Shown here: in pieces, positions 34,379-43,230 of the stretch
Numbering within the stretch: the stretch's first letter is position 1
Layout: the number at the start of each line of letters is the position of its first letter
Source: Chelatococcus sp.
Lineage (GTDB): Bacteria > Pseudomonadota > Alphaproteobacteria > Rhizobiales > Beijerinckiaceae
Direction: 5' to 3'
Length of the DNA: 64,000 nt
Assembly (NCBI GenBank): GCA_003248805.1
Contig: QFQY01000008.1
Coordinates: 177,495 to 241,494, forward strand
Program-made: the position numbers and the translations under genes
The notes under the pieces: model-generated
Seen by the model: only the letters and a program-made list of their open reading frames with translations
Databases searched by the model: none
Told to the model about the DNA's origin: nothing

Positions 34379-35340
34379 GCCGCCCGCCGCCGACGCGCCA
34401 GCACGAGGAAGCTGACGAAGGCGAGGATGCCGCCGCAGAGTGCAATGACCCAGAGCTCCGTCGTCAGCCGCCGCCAGTCCGAGCCGGGTTCTTCCTTGAG
34501 CATGATCGCCATGCCGATCAGCCGTCCCGAGAAGTCGACCAGCGGCTGGGCCATCACGCCATAGCTCTGGCCGTCGAGGCGGCGGGTGGAAATCTCCACG
34601 TCCCGCACCGGCCGGGTCGGAATGGCGCGCAGGAAGCGCGCGAACAGCGCCTCGTTGGTCGTCGCCATGATGGTGAGGTCGCCGACCGAGGCCAGCTTGG
34701 GGTCGAGCGCGACGCCGCTCAGCGAGGCGGCGGCCACCACGGCGATCTCGGTATTGGTCGTGGTCTTCACCAGTTCGAGCATCGGGCGGATGTCGAGCCC
34801 CGCCTCGACGCTGCCGAGCAGCGTGCCGCCCTGCTCGATCGGCGCGACGCCACGGATGCCGATGCCGGCGATCCCGATCTCGACGCCGGTCTGCGAGCGC
34901 CGCAGCCGGTTGGCGGCGACGACCATGGCGCGGAAGCCGGAAATGTCGTCGCCATGCTGGTCGGGCCGGTGCATGCGCAAGAGGTAGCGCAGGTCCGGCG
35001 AGTGATAGCCGAAGATCTGCACGCTCGCCTGGCGGCTGAGGTACTGGTAGGCGTCCTTCGACAGCGCCTCCAGCCGGGGCCGGTCGCCCGCCGCCAGCGC
35101 CTCGCGAATCTGCGGGTTGCGCGCGAAGGTTTCGGCCAGGGCGAGCGAAAACTTGGCGGCCTGGTCGAAATTGGCGTCGAGCAATGAGCCGACCAGCCGC
35201 ATCTGCGCCGCCCGGTCGCGATCCGCGACCCGTTCGACGCTCTCATGCTGGTGCCAGAGCATCGCTCCGAGAATGAGCGCGATGAGCAGGGCGGGCGCGA
35301 GCGAACTCGCCGCAAGCCTCTTCCAGTCGAATGTCGGCAA
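34375..35340 (-). CDS. Membrane-anchored double-Cache (dCache_3-like) sensor without output domain
   Basis: A 321-residue protein with one helix at each end (about 12-27 and 293-313) and a periplasmic domain between them. The segment YHSPDLRYLLRMHRPDQHGDD...SGFRAMVVAAN, then GIRGVAPIEQGGTLLGSVEAG, is characteristic of the double-Cache domains of sensor kinases and chemoreceptors. Nothing follows the second helix except a short basic tail (ARRRRAA): no HAMP, kinase, GGDEF or methyl-accepting domain. It starts at TTG 35340, preceded by AAAGGCGGGG. Its stop overlaps the start of the ion-channel gene, so the two are probably made together. I infer a ligand-sensing accessory subunit for the channel. 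Confidence 0.82.
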   Translation of the reverse strand: MPTFDWKRLAASSLAPALLIALILGAMLWHQHESVERVADRDRAAQMRLVGSLLDANFDQAAKFSLALAETFARNPQIREALAAGDRPRLEALSKDAYQYLSRQASVQIFGYHSPDLRYLLRMHRPDQHGDDISGFRAMVVAANRLRRSQTGVEIGIAGIGIRGVAPIEQGGTLLGSVEAGLDIRPMLELVKTTTNTEIAVVAAASLSGVALDPKLASVGDLTIMATTNEALFARFLRAIPTRPVRDVEISTRRLDGQSYGVMAQPLVDFSGRLIGMAIMLKEEPGSDWRRLTTELWVIALCGGILAFVSFLVLARRRRAA

Positions 35341-35482
35341 GGCCCCCGCCTTTCGCTATCCCGCCGCACCCGGGCGGCGATGACGGCGGCAGGCATCACT
35401 CGTCGCAGGGGGCTGGGGCCCGATAGGCCAGGTCGGCGGCGGCTGCAAGAGGCTGCCGCCCGGATCATGAATGGGAGCGCCG

Positions 35483-36571
35483 CTACAGGCCCTTGCCCGC
35501 CGCGATCGCGGCCGCGTCGCGTCCGACGAGCGGCGACAGGCGTGGCAGGCCCGCGCTGCGTACCCGTGCGGCCAGCCCGTCCTTGACCGTCTTCACCAGA
35601 GCCGGCCCCTTGAACACCATCGCCGAATAGAACTGCACCAGCGTCGCGCCGGCGCGGATCTTGGCGAAGGCGGTCTCGGCCGAATCGATGCCGCCGACGC
35701 CGACCAGCGGGAATTGCCCCTCGACCCTGAGGAAGGCCTCGGCGAGCAGCCGCGTCGAGGCGGAAAAGAGCGGCTTGCCGGAGAGGCCGCCGGTCTCGCG
35801 CGCCGAGGCGCTGCGCAGGCTGTCCGGCCGCGCGACCGTGGTGTTGGAGACGATCATGCCGTCGATCCCGCGCTTGCGCGCCACCGCCACCATGCCGTCG
35901 AGCTCGGGCAGCGTCAGGTCGGGCGCGATCTTGAGCAGCATCGCGGTGCGTCCCCCAGTGGCCGAGGCCTCGTCGCGGGCGTCCAGAGCCCGCGCCACGA
36001 GGTCGTCGAGCGCGGCTTCCGCCTGCAGGTCGCGCAGGCCGGGCGTGTTCGGCGAGGAGACGTTGATGGTCAGGAAATCCGCGAGCGGGGCTAGCCGGCG
36101 CGTCAGCACCGCATAATCCGCCGCGCGGTCGCTCGAGTCCTTGTTGGCACCGAGATTGACGCCGACGATCCCGCCCTTGGCCCGCCGCGCGGCCAGCCGC
36201 GTGGCGACCGCCTCCATGCCGTCGCTGTTGAGGCCGTAGCGGTTGATCACGGCCTCGTCCTCGGTCAGGCGGAAGACGCGCGGGCGCGGATTGCCGGGCT
36301 GCGGCAGCGGCGTCACGCCGCCGACCTCGACGAAGCCGAAGCCGAGCGACAGCGCCCCGTCGATCGCCTCGGCGTGCTTGTCGAAGCCGGCGGCGAGCCC
36401 GACCGGATTGGGAAAATGCAGGCCGAAGGCTTCCGTCGCCAGCACGGGATCGTCGGCGGCGCATTTGCGCAGCGGCGCGGCCGCGAGCGCGGCCACGGTC
36501 AGCCGGTGGGCCGTCTCGGCGTCGATGCGGTGGATCAGCGGGCGGGCGAGGTCGAACAGGCTGCCGATCAC
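35483..36571 (-). CDS. pyrD: Dihydroorotate dehydrogenase (quinone), class 2
   Basis: Membrane-associated flavoenzyme of pyrimidine synthesis, oxidising dihydroorotate to orotate with quinone. The 362-residue length and the N-terminal amphipathic region (LFDLARPLIHRIDAETAHRL) are typical of class 2. FMN/substrate motifs are in place: PVGLAAGFDKHAE, GFVEVGGVTP, RYGLNSDGM, INVSSPNTPGL (with the catalytic Ser), KIAPDL, SNTT, and GVGGI near the C-terminus. It starts at GTG 36571, overlapping the stop of the DUF952 gene (GTGA). Confidence 0.96.
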   Translation of the reverse strand: MIGSLFDLARPLIHRIDAETAHRLTVAALAAAPLRKCAADDPVLATEAFGLHFPNPVGLAAGFDKHAEAIDGALSLGFGFVEVGGVTPLPQPGNPRPRVFRLTEDEAVINRYGLNSDGMEAVATRLAARRAKGGIVGVNLGANKDSSDRAADYAVLTRRLAPLADFLTINVSSPNTPGLRDLQAEAALDDLVARALDARDEASATGGRTAMLLKIAPDLTLPELDGMVAVARKRGIDGMIVSNTTVARPDSLRSASARETGGLSGKPLFSASTRLLAEAFLRVEGQFPLVGVGGIDSAETAFAKIRAGATLVQFYSAMVFKGPALVKTVKDGLAARVRSAGLPRLSPLVGRDAAAIAAGKGL

Positions 36572-36912
36572 GCGATATCCTCCGGGATGAGATGCGTTCC
36601 GTCCGCGGCCGCCGGCAGCGGCGCGATCCAGCGCACCGCCTTCGGGTCCAGAACGCCGTAGAGATGCGGGAAGAGGTCGCCGCCGCGCGAGGGCTCGTAG
36701 CGGAGCGCCGCGCCGAGCCGCGCGTCGTCCACGGCGATCAGCAGCAGCCCGTCCTGCCCCTGGAAGTGCCGGCGCGCGGTCTCGCGCAGCTGCGGGCCTG
36801 TCGAGAAGTGGATGTATCCGTCGGCGATGTCGACGGGAGCGCCTGTGAAACGGCCCGCGGTCTCGGCTTCGCGCCAGAGCGCCTCGGGGCATATCTTGTA
36901 GATGAGGGGCAT
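36568..36912 (-). CDS. DUF952 protein
   Basis: A 114-residue protein of the DUF952 family, conserved but uncharacterised, with an ART-like fold predicted for the family. Family marks include the N-terminal IYKICPEALWREAE, the GYIHFSTGPQL motif (about 32-42) and the C-terminal FPHLYGVLD. It starts at ATG 36912 with few upstream alternatives and is translationally coupled to pyrD, a pairing common in alphaproteobacteria. It is cytosolic. Confidence 0.9.
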   Translation of the reverse strand: MPLIYKICPEALWREAETAGRFTGAPVDIADGYIHFSTGPQLRETARRHFQGQDGLLLIAVDDARLGAALRYEPSRGGDLFPHLYGVLDPKAVRWIAPLPAAADGTHLIPEDIA

Positions 36913-37019
36913 GGGACCTTCGCCGGAACCTGTCGGGCACCGGCATAAAACACTGGCAGGAGCTTCGCGCAAATTTCCATGCGCGAAGGCCACGAATCGG
37001 ATTGAAGTCTTAGGGAATA

Positions 37020-37044
37020 GGGTATATTTCCTACATATATCCCC
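37020..37044. promoter_or_regulatory. AT-rich inverted repeat, putative S24-regulator operator
   Basis: GGGTATAT-TTCCTAC-ATATATCCC lies 32 bp upstream of the S24 regulator ATG in an otherwise GC-rich region shared with the divergent DUF952-pyrD pair. Its symmetry and position suit an autoregulatory operator overlapping a promoter. No experimental motif is known to me. Confidence 0.45.
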
Positions 37045-37075
37045 GTTTGATGGCAACAGCGACGCGAGGCCGGCC

Positions 37076-37705
37076 ATGCTCACTCATGACCAGATCTGGG
37101 GGGCGATCGACTCGCTCGCGCAGCGCTACGGTTTCACCGCCTCGGGGCTGGCGCGCAAGGCGGGGCTCGACGCCACGACCTTCAACCGCTCCAAGCGCGT
37201 CGGGCCCGACGGGCGCGAGCGCTGGCCCTCGACCGAATCGATCTCCAAGATCCTGGCGGCGACGGGGGCTTCCTTCGACGAGTTCATGAGCGTGGTGCTG
37301 CGACGGGACGTCGCCCCGCCGCGCACCATTCCGCTGATCGGCTTCGCCCAGGCGGGCTCGGGCGGCTTCTTCGACGATGGCGGCTTCCCGGTCGGCTCGG
37401 GCTGGGAGGAGGTCGCCTTTCCCGGCGTGAGCGACGACAAGGCCTATGCGCTGGAGATCTCCGGCGATTCGATGCTGCCGCTCTACCGCGACGGCGACAC
37501 CATCATCGTCTCGCCCTCCGCGGCGGTCCGGCGCGGCGACCGTGTCGTGGTCAAGACGGCGGAGGGGGAGGTGCTGGTCAAGCAGCTCAGGCGCCAGACG
37601 GCGAAGACCGTCGAGCTCGCCTCCCTGAACCCCGAGCATCCCGACCGGGCGATCGCGCTCGCCGACATCGCCTTCATGGCGCGCGTCATCTGGGCGAGCC
37701 AGTAG
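37076..37705 (+). CDS. S24-family (LexA/CI-like) transcriptional regulator
   Basis: A 209-residue repressor-like protein. The N-terminal helix-turn-helix (about 5-70: SLAQRYGFTASGLARKAGLD) is followed by an S24 self-cleaving peptidase domain. The Ala-Gly cleavage site is FAQAGSGG (A93-G94), nucleophile Ser132 in SGDSMLPLY, and Lys169 in EVLVKQL. It is related to phage CI and widespread chromosomal Rhizobiales regulators, not to canonical LexA. The ATG at 37076 directly precedes the DNA-binding domain. It is convergent with a histidine kinase gene. It probably controls itself and perhaps the divergent DUF952-pyrD operon. Confidence 0.9.
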   Translation: MLTHDQIWGAIDSLAQRYGFTASGLARKAGLDATTFNRSKRVGPDGRERWPSTESISKILAATGASFDEFMSVVLRRDVAPPRTIPLIGFAQAGSGGFFDDGGFPVGSGWEEVAFPGVSDDKAYALEISGDSMLPLYRDGDTIIVSPSAAVRRGDRVVVKTAEGEVLVKQLRRQTAKTVELASLNPEHPDRAIALADIAFMARVIWASQ

Positions 37706-37714
37706 GGCGCGGGC

Positions 37715-39169
37715 TCAGCCGGAATAGGCCCGCCGCGCCGGCAGGCTGACCCGGAACACGGCGCCGACCGCGGAGGCCTCCAGCTCGATCGTGCCGCCAT
37801 GCAGCCGGACCAGCTCGGCCGCCACCGCCAGCCCGAGGCCCGTGCCCCCCGGCGTCACCGAGCCCGTGAAGGCCTGGAACAGGTTCGCCCGCGCACGCGG
37901 CGGCACGCCCGGACCGTTGTCGACGACGCGCAGCACGGCGGCGTCCCCGGCCTGCGCCCCGGTCACCACGAGCCGGGGCACGTCCCCGTCCTCCGCGCCG
38001 GCCTGCGTCAGCGCCTGGACCGAGTTGCGCATCAGGTTGAGCAGCACGCGGGCGATCTGCTCGGGGTCGCAGGCGGCGATCAGGCCCGCCGGCACCTCGT
38101 TGGCGAATTGCGGCGTGCCGGCCTCCGAAAGTCCGAGCATCTCCGCCTGCTCGCCGACGAGCTGGCGCAGCGGCACCTCGCGGAGCGAGGGCGTGGCCTC
38201 GGCCGCCCGGCCATAGGCCAGCGTCGCCTGGCAGAAGTCGATGGCGCGTCCCAGCGTCGCGATCAGGCGCGGCGCGAAGCGCCTGACCTTGGCGTCGCGC
38301 GTGTCGATGAGCTGGTCGGACATGAGCTGCGCCGCCGCCAGCATGTTGCGCAGGTCGTGGTTGATCTTGCTGACGGCGAGCCCGAGTTCGGCGAGGTGCT
38401 TCTTGGTCCTGAGTTCTGTCGCCAGCGTCCTCTGCATGCGCGCCAGCGCCCGCTCCGCCTCGCCGATCTCGTCGGCGCGCAGGGAGGGGTCGATGATCCG
38501 CCGCGGATTCTCCGGGTCCGCCTCGAACTCCATGACATTGGCGGCGAGATGCCGGATGGGGCCGACGATCAGCGCGTTGAGCGCGACATAGATCGCGATC
38601 GCCGCGAGCCCCGCGATGAACAGCGAGATCAGCAGCAGGCTGCCGGAGAATTTCAGCATCGCCCGCCGCAGCGGTTCCTCGTCGATGACGATCTCGACGA
38701 AGTCCGCGCCGCCGACCGCCTCGCCGACGACGCGGATGGGCAGGGTCTGGGGCGGCGAGATCAGGATGTCGAGCGCGTCCCGGATCGCGCTCATCCAGCC
38801 GAGGTCGCGCAGGTCGACGGTGCGCGCCACCTCGGGCGGCGGCGTCGAATCGATGCTGAGCAGGCGCCGCGCACCGCCGACCCGCGCCGCGATCGCGCGC
38901 GCGCCGACGCCCATCAGCAGGCGGTTCTCCACGCCCTCGCGCAAGCCGTCCTCGGGGGCGCCTTCCAGCACCAGCGCCGCGACCTGCGCCGCCGCGAGCC
39001 GGTCGTTCAGCCAGTTGCGGCGGAAATTCGCGATCGAGGGCAGATAGATCAACAGCTCCGCCAGGATCACGAACACGGCGGTCACGATCAGCAGCTTGGC
39101 CGAGAGGCCGGGCCGCGTCAGGCTGCGCGGAATGCTGACCGATTGGCTGTCGTAGATGGGCTGACGCAT
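37715..39169 (-). CDS. Membrane sensor histidine kinase
   Basis: A 484-residue kinase: TM1 about 24-44, periplasmic sensor about 45-172, TM2 about 175-200, HAMP about 201-255, then the DHp helix with acceptor H271 (KINHDLRNML). The ATPase domain shows the N-box LLNLMRNSVQAL, G1 VDNGPGVP and G2 GGTGLGLAV. The ATG at 39169 lies 10 bp downstream of the flavoprotein gene stop, so both are probably one operon. No response regulator is next to it. The periplasmic domain has no named family I can see. Confidence 0.9.
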   Translation of the reverse strand: MRQPIYDSQSVSIPRSLTRPGLSAKLLIVTAVFVILAELLIYLPSIANFRRNWLNDRLAAAQVAALVLEGAPEDGLREGVENRLLMGVGARAIAARVGGARRLLSIDSTPPPEVARTVDLRDLGWMSAIRDALDILISPPQTLPIRVVGEAVGGADFVEIVIDEEPLRRAMLKFSGSLLLISLFIAGLAAIAIYVALNALIVGPIRHLAANVMEFEADPENPRRIIDPSLRADEIGEAERALARMQRTLATELRTKKHLAELGLAVSKINHDLRNMLAAAQLMSDQLIDTRDAKVRRFAPRLIATLGRAIDFCQATLAYGRAAEATPSLREVPLRQLVGEQAEMLGLSEAGTPQFANEVPAGLIAACDPEQIARVLLNLMRNSVQALTQAGAEDGDVPRLVVTGAQAGDAAVLRVVDNGPGVPPRARANLFQAFTGSVTPGGTGLGLAVAAELVRLHGGTIELEASAVGAVFRVSLPARRAYSG

Positions 39170-39179
39170 CGGGGCGATG

Positions 39180-40640
39180 CTACCCGAAACGGCGCAGGAA
39201 GCCGAGAAGCCGGCGGATTCCGGGCTTGCCCGCGAGTGGAGCATGGAAGGAGAGGGCGGCCTGGCCCGACGTGGCGGCCATCGCGCCGTCCGGGAAGGCG
39301 GTCCGCGCGATCTCGTCCACGGCCATGCCGTGGCGCAGCGCGAGGCTCCAGGGCGCGATCAGCTCCTCGGCGCCGGCACCGGCGATGGTGACGCCGAGGA
39401 TGCGGCCGCGCCTGTCGGTCACGACCTTGACGAACCCCTCCCCGTCGCCCTCGGCACGCGCGCCTTCGTTCTGCGAGAAGGGCCAGCGCAGCAGCCGGAT
39501 CGCGCCGGCCTGGCTGCGGGCCTGCGCTTCGCTCAGGCCGAGGCTGGCGATTTCCGGCCGGCTGTAGGCGACGCGCGGATAGCCGGCGGGCGCGATCCTG
39601 ACCGGCAGCCGGAACAGCGCGTTGCGCAGCACGAGCGAGGCATGGTCGTTCGCCGGGCGGGGATAGTGGGCGCCGCCCGCCATGCCGCCGGCGCAGTCGC
39701 CGATGGCGTAGACGCGGCGATTGATGGTGCGCAGCCCCCGGTCGACCGCGACGCCGCCCTCGTCCCTGGCGATGCCGGCGAGTTCCAGGTCTAGCGTCGC
39801 GATGTCGGGCCTGCGCCCGGCGGCGAGCACGAGATGGGAGCCCTCGATCGCGGTCTCGCCCCCCTCCGCCCCGGTCGCGAGCACCAGCCTGACGCCGCCG
39901 CGCATGGCTTCGGCGCGGACCGGCCGCGCCTGTTCGTGGAGCCTCACGCCCTCGCGCAGCAGCGCGCGCCGCACGAGGGCGGCGGCCTCCGCGTCAAGGC
40001 TCGGCAGGAGCGGCCCCAGCGCGACCAGGTCGACCGCGCAGCCGAGCCGGCCCATCGCCTGAGCCAGCGCCACGGCGGTCTCTCCGCCGCCGATCACGAC
40101 GGGCCGCGCCGGCAGCCGCGCCGGCTCGTGCAGGTCGTCCTCGGTGAGGACGGGAAGCTCGGCCAGTCCCGGGATGTCGGGGATATCGGGCCGCGAACCC
40201 GTCGCGATCACCACACGCCGGGCCTTGATCGCCTGATCCCCTGCCATGACCGTGCTGCGGCTGGCGAAACGAGCCTCGCCGCTGACGATCCGCACGCCCA
40301 GCGCGCCCAGCCGCTCGGCCGAATGGTCGACCGCGTCCGCCGCGAGACAGCGCCGGACATGGCCGTGAAGCGCGGCTTCCCGGATCTGCGGCGCCTCCGC
40401 CTCGATCCCCAGGCGCCCCGCCTCGCGAAGGGCATGGGCGCGATCCGCCGCCGCGATCAGGGCCCGTCGCGCCAGGCCCGCGCGGTTGCCGCCGAGTCCG
40501 CGGCGCTCGACCAGCACCACGCTCACGCCGAAGGCGGCGGCGGCGCTCGCCACCGCGAGCCCGGCCGCCCCGCCGCCGATCACGCAGATATCCGGCTGGA
40601 GCAGGGCGGGCTTGTCCGTCTTTGCCGTGCTGTCGTTCAC
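39180..40640 (-). CDS. Disulfide-reductase-family flavoprotein lacking the redox cysteines
   Basis: A protein of about 486 residues with the architecture of dihydrolipoamide dehydrogenase/mercuric reductase: FAD motif ICVIGGGAAGLAV, NAD(P) motif PVVIGGGETAVALAQ, late FAD motif RRVYAIGDCAG, and a C-terminal dimerisation domain (YPRVAYSRPEIASLGLSE). The redox site normally written GGTCxNxGCxPSKAL is GGNRAGLARRAL here, with both cysteines gone and three residues fewer. The C-terminal HPTxSE that supplies the catalytic base is replaced by FPDGAMAA. It cannot run the usual dithiol chemistry. GTG 40640 has GGGAG upstream; GTG 40661 is an alternative. A histidine kinase gene follows after 10 bp. Confidence 0.85.
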   Translation of the reverse strand: MNDSTAKTDKPALLQPDICVIGGGAAGLAVASAAAAFGVSVVLVERRGLGGNRAGLARRALIAAADRAHALREAGRLGIEAEAPQIREAALHGHVRRCLAADAVDHSAERLGALGVRIVSGEARFASRSTVMAGDQAIKARRVVIATGSRPDIPDIPGLAELPVLTEDDLHEPARLPARPVVIGGGETAVALAQAMGRLGCAVDLVALGPLLPSLDAEAAALVRRALLREGVRLHEQARPVRAEAMRGGVRLVLATGAEGGETAIEGSHLVLAAGRRPDIATLDLELAGIARDEGGVAVDRGLRTINRRVYAIGDCAGGMAGGAHYPRPANDHASLVLRNALFRLPVRIAPAGYPRVAYSRPEIASLGLSEAQARSQAGAIRLLRWPFSQNEGARAEGDGEGFVKVVTDRRGRILGVTIAGAGAEELIAPWSLALRHGMAVDEIARTAFPDGAMAATSGQAALSFHAPLAGKPGIRRLLGFLRRFG

Positions 40641-40763
40641 GCCTGCTCCCGGCCGCACCACATTCGAAAGGATGAGCCGGCGGAACTCTGGGCCGCACGG
40701 ATTCTCCCGACATCATTGCTGATGCGTCGTCGAACCGGCGGAATCAAGGCGCATCGCGCGCGA

Positions 40764-43100
40764 TCAGGCGACGTAGCGGCCGTCGGTCGAGCCGGGCGCG
40801 GCGGGAGAGGCCAGCGGCGCCGGCCTGCCGAACAGATAGCCCTGGGCGCGCTGGGCGCCGAGCAGTTGCACGGCCACGCGCTGCTGCTCGGTCTCGACGC
40901 CTTCGGCCACCACGTTCATGTGCAGGCGCCGTGCGATGTGGCAGACCGACTCGATGATCGCCTTCGACGCTTCGCTCGTCTGGATATCGCGGATGAAGCT
41001 CTGGTCGATCTTCACCTGGGCGAAGGGGTAGGTCGAGAGATAGGACAGCGACGAATAGCCCGTCCCGAAATCGTCCAGCGCGAAGGACACGCCGAGCGCG
41101 CGCAGCTGGGTGATGACCGACAGCGTCATCTTGCTGTCCTCGATCAGGGTCGATTCGGTGATCTCCAGCGTCAGCCGGTGCGAGGAGAGGCCGGTGGTCA
41201 GCAGCGCGTCCTTCACCGTCTCCACGATCCGGTGCGGCTCGCGCAGCTGCAGCGCCGAGATGTTGACCGAGACGCTGATCTCGGGGTCCCAGGCGGTGGC
41301 GTCCCGGCAGGCCTGCCGGAGGGCCCATTCGCCCATATTGGCGATCAGCCCCGACTGTTCGGCGATCGGAATGAACACGGCGGCCGAGATCATGCCGCGC
41401 TCCGGATGGCGCCAGCGCATCAGGGCCTCGCGCGAGACGACGGCCTGGGTCTTGAGGTCGATGATCGGCTGGTAGGCCAGCTCCAGCGAGCCGTCCGCGC
41501 AGGCCTTGCGCAGCTCGACCTCGAGCTCGTGGCGCTCGAGCATCTCCTCGGCCATCGTCGGGTTGAAGAACATCAGCATGTTCCGGCCGGCGTTCTTCGC
41601 CTTGTAGAGGGCGGTGTCCGCGTGGCGCAGCAGGTCTGCGGCCGTGGCGCCGTCATGTGGGGCCATCGCGATGCCGACGCTGGCCGTGACGAAGACGGTC
41701 TTGCTGTCGATCTGGAAGGCACGGGCCATGGTGTCGATCATCCGCTGCGCGATCGCGGTCACCATGGCGTGGTTGGCCGAGGGCAGGATCAGCAGGAACT
41801 CGTCGCCGCCGAAGCGGGCGAGCACGTCGTTGGCGCGGATCGCGGCGCGCAGGCGCGCTGCGGTTTCGACCAGCACGCGGTCGCCGATGTCGTGGCCCAG
41901 GCTGTCGTTGACCTGCTTGAAGCCGTCGAGATCGACATAGAGCAGGGCGAAGGATTCGCCGGTGCGCTCCAGCCTGGCGAAGGCGTCGAGGATGTTCGCA
42001 TTGTACTCGAAGCGGTTCGCCAGGCCGGTGAGCTCGTCGAAGCGCGCCATGCGCTCGATGCGCGCCTCGGTCGCCTTCCGCTCGGTCGCGTCCTCCGTGA
42101 GCATCAGCACGCTGCCCTCCAGCGCCGGCGCGAGGGTGACGACGAGGACGTTGCCGCTGCCGGTCGTGATTTCCCGGCTCGTGGCCTGCTCCTTGATCTG
42201 GGCGGTCACCAGCGCGCCCTGCAGATCCGCCAGCTGCTCGGTGGTGATGACCTGCCGCTCGACCAGGAAGCGGCCGATCGCGGTCAGCGGCGTGCCCGGC
42301 AGCGCCAGGGTCTCCGGCAGGCCGAAGAAGCGCTGGTGCGGCTCGTTGCTGACGGCGAGCTTCAGCTCGCGGTCGAACATGGCGAGCCCGTGGATCATCG
42401 TGTTGAGCGCCGCGTCGAGCGTCAGGTTCTGCGAATGCAGGGCGGCCGCCAGCGCCTCGGACTGGGTCGTCGCGTCGCTGAGCGCCAGCAGGTTGCGGTG
42501 CAGGGAGTTGGTGATGGCCACGTTGGCGGCCACGTACAGAAAGGCGAAATAGCCGATATAGTGGTAGTAGACGTTCGTCGCGTCGATCAGGCCGAAGGCC
42601 ATCGGCACGCAGAAGGTCAGGAGCTGCACCGCGACGAAGCGCGGCCTGCCCGCATTGCGCGCGACATAGCCCGAGGCCAGCGCGATCGTCGATGCGACGG
42701 AGGTGACGTGGGCCGCGGGCTCCTCGGTGATCGTCAGCGCGAGGTAGCAGCTGTAGCCCAGCACCGCGCTGAAGGCGGTGGCGCCGAGGAAATAGTCGCG
42801 GTCCCAGCGGCGGGTCTGGGCCAGGTTGTCCTTGGAGTGGTCGCGACGCTTGTACGCCACCACGGTCATGATCCGCAGCATCACGACGATCGCGACCACC
42901 CAGGTCAGCGTCACGAAGATGCCGAGGCCGGTCGAGAGCCAGCACAGGAAGGGTGTCAGGATGCCGGCGATGCCGCCGGGAATGATCGATCCGGGGGAGG
43001 AGAACAGGGAGTCGACCAGCAGCGAATAGCCGGCTGTATCCTGGCTTTCGCCCGGTTCGCCACCCTTGCCGTTCCACCACTGACTCAACGCGCCGACCAT
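40764..43100 (-). CDS. Membrane PAS-GGDEF-EAL protein (cyclic-di-GMP turnover)
   Basis: A 778-residue protein with about six helices in the first 200 residues (integral membrane sensor). A PAS-like region covers about 225-335 (MFDRELKLAVSNEPHQRFFGL), GGDEF lies at 431-435 (RFGGDEF) with DLDGFKQVND before it, and an EAL domain runs from about 530 with EAL at 558-560 and DDFGTGYSS later. Both catalytic cores look intact, so it may make and degrade c-di-GMP. The ATG at 43100 is preceded by GGAG; an ATG at 43160 adds 20 residues. It lies downstream of, and codirectional with, the RpfF-like gene; 130 bp separate them. Confidence 0.93.
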   Translation of the reverse strand: MVGALSQWWNGKGGEPGESQDTAGYSLLVDSLFSSPGSIIPGGIAGILTPFLCWLSTGLGIFVTLTWVVAIVVMLRIMTVVAYKRRDHSKDNLAQTRRWDRDYFLGATAFSAVLGYSCYLALTITEEPAAHVTSVASTIALASGYVARNAGRPRFVAVQLLTFCVPMAFGLIDATNVYYHYIGYFAFLYVAANVAITNSLHRNLLALSDATTQSEALAAALHSQNLTLDAALNTMIHGLAMFDRELKLAVSNEPHQRFFGLPETLALPGTPLTAIGRFLVERQVITTEQLADLQGALVTAQIKEQATSREITTGSGNVLVVTLAPALEGSVLMLTEDATERKATEARIERMARFDELTGLANRFEYNANILDAFARLERTGESFALLYVDLDGFKQVNDSLGHDIGDRVLVETAARLRAAIRANDVLARFGGDEFLLILPSANHAMVTAIAQRMIDTMARAFQIDSKTVFVTASVGIAMAPHDGATAADLLRHADTALYKAKNAGRNMLMFFNPTMAEEMLERHELEVELRKACADGSLELAYQPIIDLKTQAVVSREALMRWRHPERGMISAAVFIPIAEQSGLIANMGEWALRQACRDATAWDPEISVSVNISALQLREPHRIVETVKDALLTTGLSSHRLTLEITESTLIEDSKMTLSVITQLRALGVSFALDDFGTGYSSLSYLSTYPFAQVKIDQSFIRDIQTSEASKAIIESVCHIARRLHMNVVAEGVETEQQRVAVQLLGAQRAQGYLFGRPAPLASPAAPGSTDGRYVA

Positions 43101-43230
43101 GCGCTCCGCCCTTTGGACGCCGCACGGCGGCGCCTTGGCCGGTTCACCCGGCGTCTGCACGGTTACGGAGCAGAGGTAAATGTTTCGTGTGAAGGGCGGC
43201 CGGGGCGTGGTCCCCCGGCCGTCGCGGGCG

